From NCBI GenBank assembly GCA_964571855.1, contig CAZNDO010000014.1, positions 43,522 through 107,521 of the forward strand: a DNA stretch of 64,000 bases. The letters run 5' to 3'. Origin of the DNA: CAYYFX01 sp964571855. Its GTDB lineage: Bacteria; ARS69. Shown here one piece after another: positions 1 to 8,183 of this stretch. Within the stretch, counting starts at the first letter, position 1. Every line of letters starts with the position of its first letter. The notes under the pieces were generated by a model. That model searched no databases, was not told the origin of the DNA, and was given only the letters and a program-made list of their open reading frames with translations. Position numbers and translations under genes: made by a program.

Positions 1-1599
1 ACGCTGAACCTGCGGGCCATGTACAACCACTCGTCCGAGGACCAGGTGAAGTTCTCGACCGGCCCCACGGACGACCTGCCCGTGCGCCGCACGCGGCTCC
101 GCTTCGTGGAGCGGTCGCTGTTCAGCATGAGCGGAGGCATGAACCACAAGTTCGACTTCCTGAACGGCACGAAGCTCGACTGGCGCGCGGAGATCTCGGA
201 GGCGGAGCAGGACGAGCCGGATCGCCGGTCGTACGACTACGAACTGCGCACCGTGATCTCCGAGGAAGACACCACCGAGACGTGGGAGCTGAACCGCCGC
301 AGCTCCAGCGCCGGCCTCACCCGGGCGTACTCGTACCTGGACGACACGGACCGGAACTACGGCGCGAACCTCCTGGTCCCCTTCCCGCAGTGGAGCGGGC
401 TGGAGTCCCAGCTCAAGGTCGGTTGGGCGAGGAAGAACAAGGACCGCGACTCGGCCATCCGCCGCTTCGCGTTCCGCAACCCCACCTCCGGCGCGTCCGC
501 GTACGACTTCTCGCTGTCCCCCGAGGAGCTGCTCACGGACGAGAACATCGGCGGGAGCGCGCGCACGTTCCGCCTCGAGGAGCTCACCCGCGCCTCCGAC
601 GCGTACAAGGCGAGCCACGACATCAAGGCGCGCTACGCGATGATGGAGCTCCCGATCTGGTCGCGCCTGCGCTTCACGGGCGGCGTGCGCGTGGAGGAGT
701 CCGATCTGCGCGTCACCACGAGCAGCCCGATCGTCGGCGCCGAGCCGGAGGTCGGCCGCATCAACGAGAAGGACACGCTGCCGGCCGCGAACTTCCGGCT
801 CGCCCTGACGGACCGCATCAACCTGCGCGGCGCGTTCAGCCGCACGCTGAACCGGCCGGATCTGCGGGAGCTCACCTCCCAGGAGTACACGGACTACGAC
901 CGCGACCGCTCGTACATCGGCAACCCGGAGCTGAAGCAGGCGGAGCTCGAGAGCTGGGACATGCGCTTCGAGATCTTCCCCTCGCCCGAGGAGACGATCG
1001 CGATCAGCGCCTTCACGAAGAGCATCGACCGTCCCATCGAGTACCAGGTGTACCAGGGGACCGGCGGCGGCGAGCTCATCCGGCAGCCGTACAACGGCGA
1101 GACCGGCACGCTGGACGGCGTGGAGCTCGAGACCCGTCTCGGGCTCGGCCGCGTCTGGTCCGGCCTGGACCGCTTCGGCGTCAGCGGCAACCTCACGCTC
1201 ATCGACTCCGAGGTGGAGATCGCCCTGGTCTCGGAGCGCGAGGGGCGCGTGCGGCGCAAGCTCACGGGCCAGTCCGACTACGTGGCGAACCTGGCGCTGC
1301 AGTACCAGTCCGCGGGCGGCACCCTCTCCAGCTCCGTCCAGTACAACGTGTTCGGCGAGCGCCTGGACGCCGCCGGCCCCGTGGACGAGAACGGCGAGCC
1401 GCTGTACCCGGACGTGTTCGAGCAGCCGCGGCACATGTTCGACCTCACGTCGTCCTACCGGCTCGGCCCCGCGCGGCTCAAGCTCTCCGTGGAGAACATC
1501 CTGGGCGAGGAGTACGAGGCGAAGCAGGGCACGCAGATCGCGGAGCGGCGCGAGCTCGGCCGCACGGTCGCGCTGACCCTGGGGTACGGCAGCCGATGA
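1..1599 (+). CDS. TonB-dependent receptor, C-terminal part (5' end outside window)
   Basis: The frame is open from base 1 and ends in TGA at 1597-1599, so only about the last 530 residues of an outer-membrane receptor are present. The sequence alternates short polar/aromatic strands as a beta-barrel does. It carries late-barrel TonB-receptor signatures: FSRTLNRPDLREL near residue 280, then GNPELKQAELESWD, in the position of the usual GNP-L-P-S-NYD motif. A late VENILGEEYEA strand follows. The plug domain and TonB box would lie upstream of the window. The substrate cannot be read from this fragment. Its stop overlaps the ATG of the following lipoprotein gene (ATGA), so the two are probably translated together. 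Confidence 0.85.
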   Translation, partial: TLNLRAMYNHSSEDQVKFSTGPTDDLPVRRTRLRFVERSLFSMSGGMNHKFDFLNGTKLDWRAEISEAEQDEPDRRSYDYELRTVISEEDTTETWELNRRSSSAGLTRAYSYLDDTDRNYGANLLVPFPQWSGLESQLKVGWARKNKDRDSAIRRFAFRNPTSGASAYDFSLSPEELLTDENIGGSARTFRLEELTRASDAYKASHDIKARYAMMELPIWSRLRFTGGVRVEESDLRVTTSSPIVGAEPEVGRINEKDTLPAANFRLALTDRINLRGAFSRTLNRPDLRELTSQEYTDYDRDRSYIGNPELKQAELESWDMRFEIFPSPEETIAISAFTKSIDRPIEYQVYQGTGGGELIRQPYNGETGTLDGVELETRLGLGRVWSGLDRFGVSGNLTLIDSEVEIALVSEREGRVRRKLTGQSDYVANLALQYQSAGGTLSSSVQYNVFGERLDAAGPVDENGEPLYPDVFEQPRHMFDLTSSYRLGPARLKLSVENILGEEYEAKQGTQIAERRELGRTVALTLGYGSR

Positions 1600-2456
1600 G
1601 CGCCCGGCCGCGCATCCGCTCCGTCCTTGCCTGGACCCTGGCCGCCGCGCTGGCCGCGGCGGCCGGGTGCTCCGGCCCGGGCAGCCGCGACTCCGGCGAG
1701 GGCGCGGTCGCCCCGGCGAACGAGATCGTCCCGCTGCAGCCGGATCACGCGGCGGTCCCGACGCCAGCCGACGACGCCGGCGGGCCCGCACCGGCCGCCG
1801 ATCCGGCGCCCGCCCCGGCGGCGCGAACCGCGGACGCGGCCCCCGCGACCACGGGCTTCGTGCCGCCGATGGCGCGTCGCCCCTACCGCGACGACATCCC
1901 CATGGCTCCCATGGGAACGCCGAAGCGAACGACCATCTTCGACGGCAAGGAGCTGGATCGCCCCGCGGAGGACAAGGAGGCGGACTCCGTCCAGCGCGGC
2001 CGGCGCCTCGTGGATCCCCGCGAGGACATCGAGCTGGAGCGCGGCTTCGAGTCCGCGGACGCGCTCGCGCAGGCCGTGCTGGACCGCATCCTGTGGAACG
2101 AGTTCGACCCGCTCCTCGATCTCCGGATCTCCAAGGAGGAGTTCCGCGACCTCTTCTGGCCGGAGTTCCCCACGAGCCGGCCCGTGACGAACGTCCACGC
2201 GGACGAGGCGTGGTCCTTCCAGGACGCGGACTCACGCGACGGCGTGACCGGGATGCTCTCGGAGCACGGCGGCAAGGAACTGCACCTCACCGGCCTGCGG
2301 TTCGAGGTGGGCTTCGCCCCCTACACGAACTTCAACCTGTACCGCGGCGCGGTGATCGAGGCGGTGGACGACCGCGGCGAGCCGGTGGTGATCCGCGCGG
2401 CCACGACGTTCGCCGAGCGCAACGGCCGCTGGCGGATCTTCACCTTCAAGGGTTAG
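1596..2456 (+). CDS. Predicted lipoprotein of unknown function
   Basis: This 286-aa protein starts at the ATG overlapping the preceding stop (ATGA). The N-terminus is a lipoprotein signal: basic residues, a run of Leu/Ala, then the lipobox AAAAGC with Cys near residue 23. A Pro/Ala-rich linker of about 60 residues follows. The globular C-terminal part (about residues 130-286) ends in a beta-rich stretch finishing NGRWRIFTFKG, reminiscent of NTF2/SnoaL-like small alpha+beta domains, but I cannot assign a family. Being coupled to a TonB receptor, it may be a surface or periplasmic partner for the same substrate. The stop TAG abuts the inverted repeat of the adjoining insertion sequence. Confidence 0.75.
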   Translation: MSARPRIRSVLAWTLAAALAAAAGCSGPGSRDSGEGAVAPANEIVPLQPDHAAVPTPADDAGGPAPAADPAPAPAARTADAAPATTGFVPPMARRPYRDDIPMAPMGTPKRTTIFDGKELDRPAEDKEADSVQRGRRLVDPREDIELERGFESADALAQAVLDRILWNEFDPLLDLRISKEEFRDLFWPEFPTSRPVTNVHADEAWSFQDADSRDGVTGMLSEHGGKELHLTGLRFEVGFAPYTNFNLYRGAVIEAVDDRGEPVVIRAATTFAERNGRWRIFTFKG

Positions 2457-2477
2457 GTTGTGGTTCGGAGATTGTGG
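2457..2477 (+). repeat. Left terminal inverted repeat of the IS
   Basis: Begins gttgtggttcggag. Against the reverse complement of 3649-3669 it mismatches only at positions 11, 12 and 16. Its inner 18 bases (gtggttcggagattgtgg) are identical to the reverse complement of 58332-58349. Confidence 0.8.
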
Positions 2478-2521
2478 CCGTTGCCCACGAGCTGGCGTGT
2501 AGCATCGGCGACCTCCTCGGA

Positions 2522-3619
2522 TCAGTAGGCGAGCTTCAACCCGTGGCGGCGGCTGGGACCCCTCGGTCCCGTAGTGACCAGGCGCCGGTAGTAGGTGCGC
2601 CAGCGGGCCGGTAGGCCCACAGCCCAGGAGAACAGCCGCTTCTTGAGGAGGTCGGCAGGTGTGAGCTTGCGGTCGGTGAGGCCCAGCCTCATCGCCGGCG
2701 TGGCATCCTTCTGGTTCTCCGAGAAGGACTTCATGTAGTTCCGCCAGACGGCAAGGCTCGCGAGCCGCTCCACGGCGTTCTGCCTGGTTTTCGAGAACGC
2801 GATCGTCTCCCGCTTGTGATTCCCGCTGCAGTGCCGGATCAGGAGATCCATGAGATTCACCGGGAACAGCGGGTTCATAGGTGTTCGCGGCGCCGTGGAC
2901 GGCGTCACCTGATGGTTTACCTCGATGCCGGAGCGCCGCAGCCCGCGCGGGTAGGCAGGATGCTCGTCCGAGCGGATCTCGAGGGTCCCTTCCCCCCTCT
3001 CCGGGAGCAGGCACACGAGCTCGGCGATCTCCTTCTCGATGGAGCGCGGGTCGGGACGGCCGTGGAGCGCCTCCAGTTGCGATCTCCGCCGCTTCTGCGC
3101 GTCGGTCATCCGGCCCTTGCGGCGCAGCTCGGAGTCGGTGAAGGCGTACGTGAAGTGGGAGTTCGCCCCGACCGCCAGATGGAAGTGGCAGGGGTAGTAC
3201 TGGGAGTGCGCGAAGGACTCGAAGCCGTCGATCACGACGGGCTCGCCGAGGCGGAGCCGCTGCAGATCGCGCCAGAGGTACAGGAGACAGTGCCGGCCGA
3301 GGCGCTCGGAGAGCCGCATGACGGTGGTGTGGGCGACACCGAAGTCGCGGGCGATCTGGCGGAATCCCGAGCAGGCCACGAGGCGGAGCACGAGCGGAGC
3401 GAGCAGGTCAGGGCGCTTCAGGTAGTAGGTCGCCTGGAAGGACTGGAAACTGAAGTTGGCACCACAGACAACGCAGGTGTACCGAGGGATGCGCCGGGGC
3501 TCGACCAGGCGCGTGTAGAACCCGTTCCGTCGGAAGGTCCAAGCGACGTTCGTGGAATGACTTGGGCAGTTCCCGCGGGGGCAGTGAGGCGGGCGGAACC
3601 CGGTGAGCAGAAGCGGCAT
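2522..3619 (-). CDS. IS transposase, DDE-type with N-terminal zinc finger
   Basis: A 365-aa protein starting at ATG 3619; the frame stays open into the right inverted repeat but has no better start. Near the N-terminus is a CPRGNCPSH...CVVCG zinc-binding pattern like the InsA-type fingers of IS1/IS1595-class transposases. A helix-turn-helix follows (CSGFRQIARDFGVAHTTVMR). The probable catalytic region has VIDGFESF (first Asp) and SDEHPAYP (second acidic residue), with the last Glu probably near KRETIAFSKTRQN. The reading frame is undamaged, so the element could still be active. I cannot name the IS family with certainty; IS1/IS1595-like is my best reading. It is the only gene between the two inverted repeats. 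Confidence 0.75.
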   Translation of the reverse strand: MPLLLTGFRPPHCPRGNCPSHSTNVAWTFRRNGFYTRLVEPRRIPRYTCVVCGANFSFQSFQATYYLKRPDLLAPLVLRLVACSGFRQIARDFGVAHTTVMRLSERLGRHCLLYLWRDLQRLRLGEPVVIDGFESFAHSQYYPCHFHLAVGANSHFTYAFTDSELRRKGRMTDAQKRRRSQLEALHGRPDPRSIEKEIAELVCLLPERGEGTLEIRSDEHPAYPRGLRRSGIEVNHQVTPSTAPRTPMNPLFPVNLMDLLIRHCSGNHKRETIAFSKTRQNAVERLASLAVWRNYMKSFSENQKDATPAMRLGLTDRKLTPADLLKKRLFSWAVGLPARWRTYYRRLVTTGPRGPSRRHGLKLAY

Positions 3620-3648
3620 GGCCCGGATCCTTGGAAGATCCGGGCCAT

Positions 3649-3669
3649 CCACATTCTGTGAACCACAAC
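3649..3669 (-). repeat. Right terminal inverted repeat of the IS
   Basis: The reverse complement begins gttgtggttcacag and matches the left end at 18 of 21 positions. It stops three bases before the stop codon of the VOC gene. Confidence 0.8.
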
Positions 3670-3671
3670 TA

Positions 3672-4460
3672 TCAGAGATCCCCGGGCGGCGACAGGCGGA
3701 TCACCGCGAACATCGCGCCGTCCGGGGCCGCGACCAGCGCGAAACGCCCCACCGAGGGGATCTCCATCGGGCCGGCCACGATCGTGCCGCCGGCCTCGCG
3801 CGCGGCGGACACGGTGGCGTCGCAGTCCGCCACCGCGAAGTAGATGAGCCAGTGCGAAGGCACGTCGCCCATCTCCTCGGTGCGCTGCATCATGCCGCCC
3901 ACGGACATCTCGCCGACCTTGAACAGCGTGTAGTCCATGGCGCCGAGGAAGCTCTCGAGCTGCCAGCCGAAGAGCGCCGCGTAGAACGCGCCGGCCTCGT
4001 GCTTGTCGGTGGTGACCAGCTCGAACCAGCACGGCGAGCCGGGCTCCCCCATGATCCCCGATCCCGCGTGGTCGCGCGGCTGCCACACGGCGAACGTGCC
4101 GCCGGTGGGATCCTGGAGGACCGCCATGCGCCCGGCGGTCATCACGTCCAGCGGACCCATGACCAAGCGGCCGCCGAGGTCCGGGACCTTCGCCGCGACC
4201 GCGTCCGCGTCGTCCACGCGGACATAGGCGAGCCAGTGTGCGGGCACCCCCTGCGCGGCCATCTCCGCGGAGAGCTGGTACATCCCGCCCACGTCGCGCC
4301 CGTGGAGCCGGATCATGCCGTACGCGCCGTCGCCGGCCGGCTGCTCGTCCACCGACCACCCGAACAGGCGGCCGTAGAACTCCTTCGCCCGGCCGACGTT
4401 CGCCACGCCCGCCTCGCTCCAGCAGAACGTGCTGGGCGCTTGAACCTTCGGTTCCGCCAT
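3672..4460 (-). CDS. VOC family protein with two glyoxalase-like domains
   Basis: 262 aa from ATG 4460, consisting of two tandem vicinal-oxygen-chelate domains (about residues 1-125 and 135-262). Each has the pattern of a FYGRLFGW / FYAALFGW helix, a central strand ending HWLAY or HWLIYF, and a terminal FAVWQP or FAVIRL strand. The doubled arrangement resembles the hydroxylase/glyoxalase-like proteins often annotated as 27-kDa antigen or bleomycin-resistance relatives. Family members bind a divalent metal and small molecules, but the substrate cannot be predicted. A TAGAAT-like -10 box lies upstream (4526-4531 on the opposite strand) without a clear -35. An insertion sequence ends three bases beyond its stop codon. 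Confidence 0.85.
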   Translation of the reverse strand: MAEPKVQAPSTFCWSEAGVANVGRAKEFYGRLFGWSVDEQPAGDGAYGMIRLHGRDVGGMYQLSAEMAAQGVPAHWLAYVRVDDADAVAAKVPDLGGRLVMGPLDVMTAGRMAVLQDPTGGTFAVWQPRDHAGSGIMGEPGSPCWFELVTTDKHEAGAFYAALFGWQLESFLGAMDYTLFKVGEMSVGGMMQRTEEMGDVPSHWLIYFAVADCDATVSAAREAGGTIVAGPMEIPSVGRFALVAAPDGAMFAVIRLSPPGDL

Positions 4461-4592
4461 GGTCGACTCCTCGGAAGCTGCGGGGATGGCGCGGCGCGCC
4501 GGGGTCCGGCGACGGATGCCGGCGCATTCTAGCGGAACCGCCCCGGCCCCGGGGGCGAAAGGGACGGCGCGGCCCGTCCGCGGGAGGAGCGC

Positions 4593-5312
4593 GTGCGCTG
4601 GTTCATCGGGGACGTCCACGGCTGCGCGCGCACGCTGGAGGATCTGCTGGGGCGGATCCGGCCGGAGCCGGGACGCGACGAACTCTGGTTCGTGGGGGAC
4701 CTCGTGAACCGCGGTCCCGACTCGGCCGCCTGCGTGCGCCTCGTCCGGGACGCGGGCGGCCGCGGGGTCCTCGGCAACCACGACCTCTACGCCCTGCGCG
4801 CGCTCGCGGGGGACATCCCGCGCGAAGCGGACGACACGCTGCAGGACCTGGAGCGCGCCCCGGACGGCGCGGCGCTGCGCGCGTTCCTGGGCGCGTGGCC
4901 CGGCCTCGTGCGCCTGCCCGGCGGGCCGCGCGGGGAGATCTGCCTGGTCCACGCCGGGCTGCGTCCCGCGTGGCTCGACCTGGCCGCCCTGGAAGCCCGG
5001 CTCACTCCTGCACTGGCGCTCGCCCGCCGACGGGACCGCGATCTCGCCTTCGCCACGCTGGCGCGTTGCTGCACGGCGGGCGGGGAGCGCGCGCCCCTGC
5101 GCGAAGCGGACGGCGCGTGCGTGGACCCGGCCCGCCCTTGGGACGCGTTCTGGACCGGCGACGCCTTCGTCGTGCACGGCCACTGGGCGCGCCGCGGGCT
5201 GCACCGCACCGACCGCGTTCTCGGGCTGGACACGGGGTGCGCGTGGGGCGGCGCGCTCACGGCGTGGTGCGCCGAGGAGGACCGGCTCGTGCAGGTCGCT
5301 GCGCGGGGCTGA
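4593..5312 (+). CDS. ApaH/PP2A-like metallophosphoesterase
   Basis: 239 aa from GTG 4593, preceded by a good ribosome site (gggagga). The metal-binding blocks of the calcineurin-like family are all present: GDVHG at residues 6-10, GDLVNRGPDS, GNHD, then VHAGLRP and VHGHW. The size and the GDLVNRGP spacing match bacterial symmetrical diadenosine-tetraphosphatases (ApaH) and the related protein Ser/Thr phosphatases. I cannot tell which substrate it uses. It stands alone between genes on the opposite strand and shares a three-base gap with the convergent SGNH hydrolase gene. Confidence 0.85.
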   Translation: MRWFIGDVHGCARTLEDLLGRIRPEPGRDELWFVGDLVNRGPDSAACVRLVRDAGGRGVLGNHDLYALRALAGDIPREADDTLQDLERAPDGAALRAFLGAWPGLVRLPGGPRGEICLVHAGLRPAWLDLAALEARLTPALALARRRDRDLAFATLARCCTAGGERAPLREADGACVDPARPWDAFWTGDAFVVHGHWARRGLHRTDRVLGLDTGCAWGGALTAWCAEEDRLVQVAARG

Positions 5313-5315
5313 CTC

Positions 5316-6800
5316 CTAGGGCCCGCCCTCCGCCGCGCGGCGCGCCTCCTCCAGTGCCGCGCGGGCAGGCGCGGACTCCGGCCGCATCGCCACCGCGCGC
5401 TCCAGCGCCGGCAGCGCGTCCCGGGGACGGCCGAGGCGCAGCAGCGTGATGCCGAAGTTCAGCGGCGCGTCCGCCAGGTCCGGATCCAGCTGCGCCGCCT
5501 GCGCGAACTCCAGCAGCGCCTCCTCCAGCCGGCCCGCGGACCGGAGCGCGACGCCCAGGTTGTGGTGCGCCTCGGCCATGCGCGGATCCGCGGCGATCGC
5601 GCGGCGGTACGCGTCCACCGCGTCCTCCGTGCGTCCCGCGGCCAGCAGCTCGTTGCCCACGTTCACGAGGCGCCGCGAGTCCACCGCGGTCTGCTGCCCC
5701 AGGGCGCGCGCCGCCGCCACCGCGGCCTCGTCGCGCGGACGCGGCGCCGCCCGCGCGAACTCCCCGGCCCGCGCCGGCAGCTCCTCCGCCAGCGCCGCCG
5801 CCGCCACGCGGCAGCCCTCCTCGTTCGGGTGCACGCGGTCCCCGATCGTGTAGCGCGTGCGCGGGTTCGCGCCGGGCGCGTTCGCCGCGAGATCCGCCGC
5901 GAAGTGGCGCGAGAACCGGAAGCACGGGATGCCGTGCATCCGGCACAGCGCCTCGATCACGAGCTCCCCCGGGCGACCCGGCACCTCGCCCGCGTCCTCG
6001 ATCGCGTCGTCCGCGAACCGGGGCCACACCGCCACGAGCGGATCGAATCCCTCCGCGCGCGCCAGCTCCGCGAGGAGCGCCAGGCCGTCCACCACGTTGT
6101 TGTCGCCGATGGCCTCCGCGTTCCACGCGGCCGGATCCGCCTGCGCGCGGTAGCCGAAGAGGTCCAACCGCACGGCCAGCGCGCGGAACGCGTGCGAGCG
6201 CCGGAACGCCGCCTCCACGGCCGCGGGCCGCGTGCGCGCCGCCGCGAGCTGGAACGCCTGCCGGTTGAAGTTGTCGAAATCGTTGCGCGTGTGCACGAGC
6301 ACGACGACGTCCGGGTCGAACGCCAGGCCCTTCACGCGCAGCAGCTCCACCTGCGCGCGCGTGCAGTACGCGCTGACCCCGAAGTTCAGCACCTCGGTCC
6401 CGGGGCCGAGCATCGCCTCGAGCTGCCCGGACATCGTGTCCCGGATCTCCCGGACGCCCACGCCCTCCACCACGGACGCGCCCACGAGGAGGATGCGCCG
6501 CACGCCGGCCGGCTTCGCGAGCGTGCGCTCCACGTCGCGCTGCCCGTGCGCGTTCGTGGACGGGTAGCTGCGCGTAAGATCCGCGTCCGGGTCCCGCCAG
6601 CCGGCCTTCAGCTCGAAGCCGAGCACCGGGTTCTCCGAGCGGCGGTACACGGTGTCGTCGTTCGTGACGTCGATGAAGCGGATGTCCGGGGCCAGCCCCG
6701 CCACGCGCACGCCCAGTTCCACGACGGGCAGCGCCAGGAGGATCCCCCCGCCGAGCACGGCGGCGGCGGACGCGATGCGGGAGGCGGACGGACGGCCCAC
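5316..6800 (-). CDS. Membrane-anchored SGNH/GDSL hydrolase with C-terminal TPR repeats
   Basis: 494 aa. A single N-terminal membrane segment (about residues 9-30) anchors a periplasmic SGNH domain. The nucleophile block is LLVGASVVEG (Ser109), an ND block reads LVHTRNDFDNF, and the catalytic Asp/His block is DRVHPNEEG. From about residue 375 to the end there are three tetratricopeptide repeats (for example AYRRAIAADPRMAEAHHNLG). Enzymes of this type commonly deacetylate or acylate exopolysaccharides. The gene is last in a three-gene run with a small membrane protein and a second SGNH hydrolase. The TPR extension is unusual for the family and suggests docking to a larger assembly. Confidence 0.8.
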   Translation of the reverse strand: MGRPSASRIASAAAVLGGGILLALPVVELGVRVAGLAPDIRFIDVTNDDTVYRRSENPVLGFELKAGWRDPDADLTRSYPSTNAHGQRDVERTLAKPAGVRRILLVGASVVEGVGVREIRDTMSGQLEAMLGPGTEVLNFGVSAYCTRAQVELLRVKGLAFDPDVVVLVHTRNDFDNFNRQAFQLAAARTRPAAVEAAFRRSHAFRALAVRLDLFGYRAQADPAAWNAEAIGDNNVVDGLALLAELARAEGFDPLVAVWPRFADDAIEDAGEVPGRPGELVIEALCRMHGIPCFRFSRHFAADLAANAPGANPRTRYTIGDRVHPNEEGCRVAAAALAEELPARAGEFARAAPRPRDEAAVAAARALGQQTAVDSRRLVNVGNELLAAGRTEDAVDAYRRAIAADPRMAEAHHNLGVALRSAGRLEEALLEFAQAAQLDPDLADAPLNFGITLLRLGRPRDALPALERAVAMRPESAPARAALEEARRAAEGGP

Positions 6801-6801
6801 G

Positions 6802-6942
6802 TCAGTGCAGCATGTACTGGAACGGCTGCGGCTGCGACCCGAAGAAGTCCATCAGCACGATCGCGCCGAGCAGCAGCGCGGCCACGATGGCGGCCACGGC
6901 GAGCACGCGCGGCAGCGTGCGGCGGGGTCCCTTCGCGCTCAC
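6802..6942 (-). CDS. 46-aa single-pass membrane protein
   Basis: A small gene with a GTG start at 6942-6940 overlapping the stop of the upstream SGNH gene (GTGA) and ending one base before the start of the downstream SGNH gene. The product has a basic N-terminus (MSAKGPRRTLPR), one hydrophobic helix (VLAVAAIVAALLLGAIVLM) and a short aromatic tail, DFFGSQPQPFQYMLH. I do not recognise the family. The tight fit between two functionally matched genes and the clear topology support a real gene rather than chance. It may be a small subunit of the same membrane complex. Confidence 0.6.
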   Translation of the reverse strand: MSAKGPRRTLPRVLAVAAIVAALLLGAIVLMDFFGSQPQPFQYMLH

Positions 6943-7997
6943 GGTGCGGAAGCCTCCTGCGGGGCGTGGCCCGGCTCGTCGCGCGGGCGCGTGAAGAGGA
7001 CCGGATCCACCGCGCGGTCCACCGCGGCGGCGATCACCGCGTGCCCGCGCGCGTTCGGATGCACGTCATTATAGGCCACGCGGATGGCCGCCGGATCCTC
7101 GCCCGCGAACGCCGGCACGACGTCCACCACCACCGCCCCCGCCGCGCGCGCCTCGCGGGCCACGCGCGCGTACACCTCCGCGAACGGCCCGTCCGGCGCG
7201 AAGCCGTGGAACTCCGGCAGGACCACGAACACCCAGGGCAGCCCGCGCGCGCGCGTCCACTCCCCCACGCCGTGCAGCGCCTCGCGGAACGCCGCGAACC
7301 CCGCCGCGTCCTCCGCGTAGAGATCGCGGTAGTACGCGGCGAAGTCCGCGCGCGCGCCGAGCCGGCGGCGCAGGAGGTCCCCCTTCGCCCACAGGAACAC
7401 CGCGCTCCGGAAGTTGCCCCACCAGGGCAGGTCCCTGTGCGGAGGCGTGGGCTCCGCGTCGTTGATGTACCAGACCTGCACGACGCCCGCGATCGGCTCC
7501 CCCGCGAACGACTCCTCCAGGATCGCGCGCTCCTGCACGGCGTTGTAGTTGCCGTGGCCCGTGTTCACGAGCTCCACCGGGCGTCCGAGGCGCGCGGTCC
7601 AGCGCTGCTCCAGTCCCTCGGAGAAGCGGTCGCCGTAGGCCACGCCCCACCCGAACGTGACGGAGTCCCCGAGGAGCGCCAGCCGCACGCCGTCCGCGGC
7701 GGCCGGCTGCGGAACGTCCCGGAAGCCGCGCGCGTCCGTGGCCACCTCCACGCCCATGAGGCGCACGCGCGTGTCCGGCGCATGGCGGAACCCCGCTCCC
7801 GACCCGGGCGCCGCCGCCTTCATGAGGCGGGCGTACCGGACGAACTCCACATCGGCATTCGGCACGATCGCGGTGTACGCGCGCAGCCCCGCCTCCAGCA
7901 GGACGAACGCGAACACGAGCCCGACGAGGACGGCGGCCGCCGCACCCCCGACGACGCGGAGCGGCGAACGAGGCGGCGGCGGCTCCTGGCGAGGCAC
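6939..7997 (-). CDS. Membrane-anchored SGNH hydrolase
   Basis: 352 aa. An N-terminal hydrophobic helix (about residues 16-40) is followed by an SGNH hydrolase domain with LLGDSVTFGWG (Ser112), the Gly/Asn block GHGNYNAVQ, and the catalytic pair in NDVHPNARGH. It is first in a minus-strand run with the 46-aa membrane protein and the SGNH-TPR protein, and overlaps the former by GTGA. Tandem SGNH enzymes of this type are typical of cell-surface polysaccharide modification, which fits the YfhO and TMTC-like genes nearby. The substrate is unknown. No strong promoter is visible; a TTGACG lies upstream (8057-8052) with only a poor -10. Confidence 0.8.
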   Translation of the reverse strand: MPRQEPPPPRSPLRVVGGAAAAVLVGLVFAFVLLEAGLRAYTAIVPNADVEFVRYARLMKAAAPGSGAGFRHAPDTRVRLMGVEVATDARGFRDVPQPAAADGVRLALLGDSVTFGWGVAYGDRFSEGLEQRWTARLGRPVELVNTGHGNYNAVQERAILEESFAGEPIAGVVQVWYINDAEPTPPHRDLPWWGNFRSAVFLWAKGDLLRRRLGARADFAAYYRDLYAEDAAGFAAFREALHGVGEWTRARGLPWVFVVLPEFHGFAPDGPFAEVYARVAREARAAGAVVVDVVPAFAGEDPAAIRVAYNDVHPNARGHAVIAAAVDRAVDPVLFTRPRDEPGHAPQEASAP

Positions 7998-8132
7998 GGG
8001 ATCGCTCCGGCGGACGAGGGGATGGCGACGTTAGGGTCGGCCCGCGCGGGGCGTCAAGGCGGCGGCGCCGGAGGCTGCGGCGCCGAAGGTCGCGGCGGCG
8101 CCGGCCGAAGCGTCGCCCGCCGGCGCCCGTCC

Positions 8133-8160
8133 TTGCGTGCCTGCGGTCCCGCGGTAGATT
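8133..8160 (+). promoter_or_regulatory. Candidate sigma-70-type promoter for the aldehyde dehydrogenase gene
   Basis: TTGCGT at 8133-8138, 16-bp spacer, TAGATT at 8155-8160, placing the transcript start some 15-20 bases before the ATG at 8184. A ribosome site (gggaggct) follows. Read by eye only. Confidence 0.35.
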
Positions 8161-8183
8161 GGGAAGGTCCCCGGGAGGCTCCG

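Larger units (their letters stand above)
2457..3669. mobile_element. Insertion sequence with single zinc-finger transposase and 21-bp inverted ends
   Basis: About 1.2 kb bounded by imperfect 21-bp terminal inverted repeats at 2457-2477 and 3649-3669 (18 of 21 positions match), with one complete transposase gene on the minus strand filling the interior. I see no convincing target duplication: the outer flanks read gggttag on the left and tatcaga on the right. The element sits exactly between two stop codons, the TAG of the lipoprotein gene at 2454-2456 and the TGA of the VOC gene at 3672-3674. A short relative with near-identical ends lies at 58205-58349. Confidence 0.8.

Noticed and set aside
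282..1595. Long in-frame extension upstream of the lipoprotein gene
   Set aside because: It is the out-of-frame shadow of the TonB receptor; composition is Arg/Pro-rich and the lipoprotein signal begins cleanly at 1596.
4526..4531. Promoter for the VOC gene
   Set aside because: TAGAAT-like box alone; no -35 at 16-18 bp.
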